From SSF14 sp037045585 (GTDB taxonomy: Bacteria > Actinomycetota > Acidimicrobiia > Acidimicrobiales > Microtrichaceae), in contig JBAOIR010000036.1 in NCBI GenBank assembly GCA_037045585.1, positions 190,735 to 254,734 of the forward strand: a stretch of 64,000 bases of DNA, in the 5' to 3' direction. Below the pieces are notes generated by a model. The model was not told the DNA's origin. It searched no databases and saw only the letters and a program-made list of their open reading frames with translations. Positions 59,734 to 64,000 of the stretch are shown one piece after another. How positions within the stretch are numbered: the first letter of the stretch is position 1; the number at the start of each line of letters is the position of its first letter. The position numbers were made by a program, and so were the translations under genes.

Positions 59734-61647
59734 GTGCAAGCTGACGACCACGCCGTCGAAGAATTCTTGCTGAGGGTCGCCGCTTTATGGTGCCGCTCTA
59801 TCAACGTAAATATCAATGGCAAGATACTCAAATTATTCCATTCTGGGGACGATGTGGAAGCGAAAGCTATCGAAGTACTCGAGAATGAAAGCCGATTTCA
59901 TCACTATATGGGCGCACTAATTCTTTCCCCCATTGGGGAGGCCACTCAGATTGGTGTCACTCCCCGGGTGCAAGTAGTCGATGGGCAGCAACGCCTAACC
60001 ACCTTTCAGCTGTTTCTATCTGCCCTGCGTGAGGTCGCACGCGAGCACAAGTGCGAAAACGTAGCCGATCACGTCCACGACTATCTGTTTAATAAGCTAA
60101 AATCAAAGGACACGGACAAACTAACCCGTTTCAAGCTGACGCCAACGCCTTCAGATCAAGAAATATTCCGTGATATCGTTGAGGAAAAATGTAGCACTAT
60201 TAGAAATCGATATGGCAAGCATTACTGGGGTGGACGTGTCCCTAAAAACACCGAGTTCCGGGCACTGCGTGCCTACGAGGAGTTTTATCGGCTGATTGAT
60301 CGGTTCGCCCAGTTTGGCTCAGCAGAGTTGAGAGAGGGCGATGAGGCACAGGACGAAATCCGAACGATTGGGGACGAGACTGACACGAGCGACGCTATCA
60401 GAGAACGTTTAGAGGCGTTACTGACCGCGTTGTTGAACCGAATGAAGCTTGTTGTCATCACCCTGAGCGAGGATGACGACGCACAGGTAATTTTTGAGAC
60501 ACTAAATTCAAAAGGCGCACCTCTACTTGCAATGGATCTCGTGCGCAATAATATATTCTATCGAGCAGAAAAGGAGAAGTCAGAAGTCGAAGAGCTTTAC
60601 CACAAGCTTTGGGATCCCTTCGATCATTCATGGTGGAAGGAGCCTGCGCCGTTCGCCCGTCCGACAAGGCCGCGGATTGATCACTTCCTCGCCCATGTGC
60701 TCGCCGCCGAAACTGGCCAGAAGATCTCGATGCGCGAGCTTTACGCTGAATACCGGGCCTTTGCTATTCCGAAAGGAAAACCTCGCTTCGAGATGGTCGA
60801 AGAAGAACTTCAAATTTCTTGGAAAATACTCACCGGTATATGGGACTCTCGAGGGCCGCCTGGAAGAAGATAGAGACCTGTACTGGCTTGGTCGCAAGTT
60901 GGCAGCATGGCAGGTCACCACAGCATATCCAGTCGCCATGCAGATATATGCAGGAAACATTGATGAAAATGAAAAACGAACGCTCTACCGACTAATTTAT
61001 TCGTACATTGTACGCCGGGCTCTGTCGGGGCTCACAGCCAAAAACCTGAATCAGACTCTTCAGAGCCTCTCTCAGTTGTTCATAGAACAAGGCCCGACGC
61101 TAGCAGCGCTGAAATGCTATTTCACACAGCGAACCGGCGACAGCACACGTTTCCCCGACAATAGGGAATTCCGCCAAGGGATCCTCTCTAAGCCCGCATA
61201 CTCGCTGGCGCCGCAAACGCGTATCAAGGACGTCCTGTGGGAATTGGAAGAAGCCAGCCGAACGAGGTTCTCTGAAAAGACTGCCATGCCTGGGGGGCTG
61301 TGGACCGAGCATGTCTTGCCAGTTTCGTGGACGGAGGAGTGGCCGTTTGAGGAAAGCGAGTATGTAGACCGTTGGTCAAACGATCCGAAAGCTGAAGTCC
61401 GCGACAGAATACTTCACACGCTCGGAAACCTCACCCTTTTGACGGGCAGCCTGAACATCTCCTCCAGTAACAAGGGATTTCTTGAGAAGCGCGACAAGCT
61501 CAAGGAGCATAACGGTCTTTTTCGAACAAGTGGTTTTTGAAGAAAGATAACTGGAACGAGGTTGACATTAGAGAGAGAGGGGAAGCGCTTGCGGATAAAT
61601 CTTTGTCTATCTGGCTCTCCTTGGATGGCTCAGTAGTAGAGCAATAG
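59734..61647 (+). CDS. GmrSD-like DUF262/DUF1524 restriction protein (frameshifted)
   Basis: GTG 59,734 after GGAAGGA; VQADDHAVEEF, then AEGRRFMVPLYQRKYQWQ, a DUF262 start. The nucleotide-use motif DGQQRLTT and FETLNSKGAPLLAMDL mark DUF262. The C-terminal DUF1524 HNH-like nuclease shows WTEHVLPVSW and LGNLTLLTGSLN followed by FLEKRDKL. About 635 residues with frameshifts near 59,770, 59,845, 60,835 and 61,540. Related single-chain or two-chain GmrSD systems cut modified (for example glucosylated hydroxymethylcytosine) phage DNA. It sits between two insertion sequences. Confidence 0.87.
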
Positions 61648-61763
61648 GGGAGTTAAGATTAATTATGTGCCAATTTGGACGGCGATCTGCGCCGCACTAA
61701 CGCAAGCCTGCTTTGCTGTCCCTATTGTCCAACGCGACTGTACCATCGGGAGCGGCAGCTTTA

Positions 61764-62607
61764 GAACATCTAACAAAACCTCGGCTGGAGCGTTGAGGGG
61801 CTATGAACAGACCTCTTGTCTCCGACGACCTCTGGGCGGCCATTGAGCCGCTGCTGCCCTCCGAGCCGCCCAAGCCCAAGGGCGGCCGACCCCGCTGTGA
61901 CGACCGTGCCGCCCTGGCGGGGATCGTCTTCGTCCTGCGCTCGGGCATACCTTGGGAGATGCCGCCACGCGAGCTTGGCTGCTCCGGCATGACCTGCTGG
62001 CGCAGGTGCGCGACTGGCAAGAGGCCGGCGTCTGGACCGGGCTGCACCGCGTACTGCTCGAGCGACTTTCGGATGCCGGGGCAACTGGACTGGAGCCAGG
62101 GCGGCGCTCGACAGTGTTCCTGTAGCGGCGAAAAGGGGGGGCACCGAGGCCGGCCCGAACCCAACGGATCGCGGCAAACCGGGCACGAAGCGCCACCTTG
62201 TGGTCGACCGCGGGCACGCCGCTCGGGGTGCGCCTGAGCCCGGCCAACCGCCACGACAGCATCATGCTGGCCCCAACCCTCGACGCCGTACCCGGCGTGC
62301 GTCTGGGCGGGGTTGCCCCAAGAAGCGGCCCAACAAGCTCCACGCGGACAAGGCCTATGATCACCGCCGGTGCAGAGCCGAATGTCACACCCGCTTCATC
62401 AAACCCCGCATTGCCCGACGTGGCGTGGAAACCAGCGAGAGGCTGGGCCAACACCGATGGGTCGTAGAGCGAACGCTTGCCTGGCTCAACCGCTTCCGAC
62501 GCCTCACCATCCGCTACGAGCGGCGCGCCGACATCCACGAAGCCTTCGTGACCCTCGGCTGCGCCCTCATCTGCCTCAATCAGATCAGCAGGTTTTGTTA
62601 GATGCTC
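61764..62607 (+). mobile_element. complete IS5-family (IS427-type) insertion sequence
   Basis: The element is 844 bp. Ends GAACATCTAACAAAACCT (from 61,764) and AGGTTTTGTTAGATGCTC (to 62,607) are imperfect inverted repeats, 17 of 18 bases. It is flanked by direct repeats TTA at 61,761-61,763 and 62,608-62,610, the 3-bp TNA-type target of this group. Confidence 0.85.
61803..62601 (+). CDS. IS5-family transposase (frameshifted)
   Basis: MNRPLVSDDLWAAIEPLLP, then DRAALAGIVFVLRSGIPWEM (DUF4096), then after frameshifts RLRDWQEAGVWTGLHRVLL, PTDRGKPGTKRHLVVD, NKLHADKAYDHR and RWVVERTLAWLNRFRRL, which carry the second Asp and the Glu of the DDE triad. Shifts lie near 62,008, 62,125, 62,205 and 62,315. 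Programmed frameshifting is used in some IS427 elements, but several shifts at non-slippery sites suggest sequence errors. The stop lies inside the right repeat. Confidence 0.88.
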
Positions 62608-62753
62608 TTAGCTTGGCTTTGCGCAAAATCCTGGTGCTCTTATCGGCGTAGGGGGCGCTTTCTGACGCCTCGACGGTCAGCGTTGCATCCATCTGCCACC
62701 GCGCCCGGCGAACGGCCTGTGGGTGATTCAATCCGTCGCAGGCTGTCCGTCTT

Positions 62754-63995
62754 GTGTCGAGTCCGCCGACGGAATTGAAGCATTGGATGAAGCACCATCC
62801 GATCCGACCGCCCGGGCGCGGCGACACAGTCCCCCAGCTTCTTCGAACATGGCTGCGGGCCTTTCGCCCCCACGTGACCCGCCCGACCTGGGAGAACCTG
62901 CTCGTGTTGGTCATGGGCGCTTTGCTCACGCCGGGCAAGCGGACGGTGAGCGCTTGCCTGCGCATGACCGGACGAGCCGACGTCACCAATTTCACCGTCT
63001 ATCATCAAGTGCTGAACCGTGGTCGCTGGAATGGGCGCGCACTGGCTCGGACCTTGCTTGGACTGGTGATCGCCGCCCTTGTGCCGGAGGGGCCGGTGAT
63101 CATAGGCGTCGATGACACCATCGAGCGGCGTTGGGGGGCGCGCATCGCCGCGCGCGGCATCTATCGCGACCCGGTGCGCTCCAGCCATGGACATTTCGTC
63201 AAGACCAGCGGCCTGCGCTGGCTGAGCTTCATGGTGCTCGCCCCAGTTCCCTGGGCGGGGCGCATCAAGGCGTTGCCCGTCCTGACGTTGCTGGCGCCTT
63301 CCGAACGGGCCGACGCGAAGCGGGGCCGTCGGCACAAGCTCCTCACCGACTGGGCGCGCCAGGGCATGCTCCAGCTATGCCGCTGGCTGCCCGATCGCCG
63401 GATCATCTTCGTCGGCGACTCCAGCTTCGCCGTTCATGCGCTCGCACAGGCCCTCGCAGGGCGCGCGACCCTGATCAGCCGGCTGCAACTCGATGCAAAT
63501 CTCTTCGCTCCGCCCGCGCAGCGCCATGCCCGAACCCAGGGACGCCCTGCCCAGAAGGGCGCTGCCCTGCCCAAGCTCGCAACCCTGCTGACCAATCCAG
63601 CAACCGGATGGCAGACAATCTCCGTACCGATCTGGTATGGCGCACAGACCGAAAAGCGCCTCGAGATCACCAGCGGAACCGCCCTGTGGTATCGTCGCGG
63701 GACGCCACCGCGATCAATCCGATGGGTTCTGGTCCGCGACCCCGCTGGCAAGCGCGCTGCGCAAGCCTTCCTGAGCACCGATACAACTCTTTCTCCCGCC
63801 GAGATCATTGCGATCTTCGTGCGTCGCTGGCAGGTCGAGGTTACCTTTTCCGAAGTCCGCGCTCATCTCGGCGTCGAGACCCAGCGCCAATGGTCGGACA
63901 AAGCAATCTCGCGGACCACCCCGGCGCTCATGGGGCTCTACAGCCTCGTCACGCTCTGGGCCGACGACCTGTTACGCCAGGGCGCGACGCCCTAA
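62754..63995 (+). CDS. IS701-like DDE transposase
   Basis: The intact 413-residue DDE-superfamily (DDE_5) transposase has first Asp IIGVDDTIERRWG, second Asp IIFVGDSSFAV, and Glu VEVTFSEVRAHLGVETQRQW, the distinctive end of this family. The stop lies 5 bases before the window edge, so the right end of the element is not visible, and I could not define its left inverted repeat. Confidence 0.88.
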   Translation: MSSPPTELKHWMKHHPIRPPGRGDTVPQLLRTWLRAFRPHVTRPTWENLLVLVMGALLTPGKRTVSACLRMTGRADVTNFTVYHQVLNRGRWNGRALARTLLGLVIAALVPEGPVIIGVDDTIERRWGARIAARGIYRDPVRSSHGHFVKTSGLRWLSFMVLAPVPWAGRIKALPVLTLLAPSERADAKRGRRHKLLTDWARQGMLQLCRWLPDRRIIFVGDSSFAVHALAQALAGRATLISRLQLDANLFAPPAQRHARTQGRPAQKGAALPKLATLLTNPATGWQTISVPIWYGAQTEKRLEITSGTALWYRRGTPPRSIRWVLVRDPAGKRAAQAFLSTDTTLSPAEIIAIFVRRWQVEVTFSEVRAHLGVETQRQWSDKAISRTTPALMGLYSLVTLWADDLLRQGATP

Positions 63996-64000
63996 GCAAT

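Noticed and set aside
61803..62601. Programmed frameshifting in the IS5-type transposase
   Set aside because: Known in some relatives, but here several shifts occur without obvious slippery runs, in a contig with frequent errors.

Overview
The window is a mosaic, not one colinear chromosome. Gene neighbourhoods change abruptly at about 10,680, 17,357, 33,027, 51,643 and 58,690, each time inside a coding region, so that two unrelated partial genes abut. I infer a chimeric metagenome scaffold, although a few junctions could be real rearrangements. Single-base frameshifts are frequent from about 10.7 to 51.6 kb and sparse before and after. Many real genes there are split, and I annotate each as one feature.

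Block A (1-10,680) looks actinobacterial, perhaps Acidimicrobiia. It holds a pentapeptide-repeat lipoprotein, an M3 oligopeptidase, an alpha/beta hydrolase, a TetR regulator next to a cytochrome P450, the infC-rpmI-rplT operon with a SpoU rRNA methylase, and the end of an FMN-dependent hydroxyacid dehydrogenase. infC appears to start at AUA behind a leader hairpin.

Block B (10,681-17,357) looks beta/gammaproteobacterial from its gmk-rpoZ-spoT order. It carries the most interesting system I see: a tightly packed minus-strand operon of aldehyde dehydrogenase, monohaem cytochrome c, two MauG/CcpA-like di-haem proteins and a quinol-NO-reductase-like protein. The last protein has the replacements expected of a nitric oxide dismutase (Nod): HN instead of HH at FeB, TLQ instead of ALE, and a degenerate quinol site. 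The di-haem proteins are translationally coupled to it.

Block C (17,358-51,642, with an internal join near 33,027) looks like Chloroflexi, which is an inference from gene style. It contains a split YbhF-type exporter, a beta-propeller histidine kinase with its regulator, rsgA-pcrA-SDR, an FrcBCA-like sugar transporter, a KimA-like K+ permease with two TrkA/RCK proteins behind an attenuator-like leader, an AlkZ-like glycosylase, a radical SAM protein with a 176-bp tandem duplication between them, a second two-component pair, an ABC exporter with a catalytically degenerate ATPase, a HIT-like protein, a large RHS/YD-repeat protein and a rifampin-phosphotransferase-like PEP enzyme.

Block D (51,643-58,690), also Chloroflexi-like, has a CDF cation transporter, an MFS exporter behind a promoter with a TetR-type operator, a cytochrome-b-like membrane protein, a TetR regulator, a CBS-ACT protein and pyruvate:ferredoxin oxidoreductase, truncated at its 3' end.

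Block E (58,690-64,000) is mobile and probably proteobacterial. It has a truncated IS21 istA, a GmrSD-like DUF262/DUF1524 restriction protein just beyond the IS21 end, a complete IS5/IS427-type element with 3-bp target repeats, and an IS701-like transposase. I found no tRNA, rRNA or CRISPR array.
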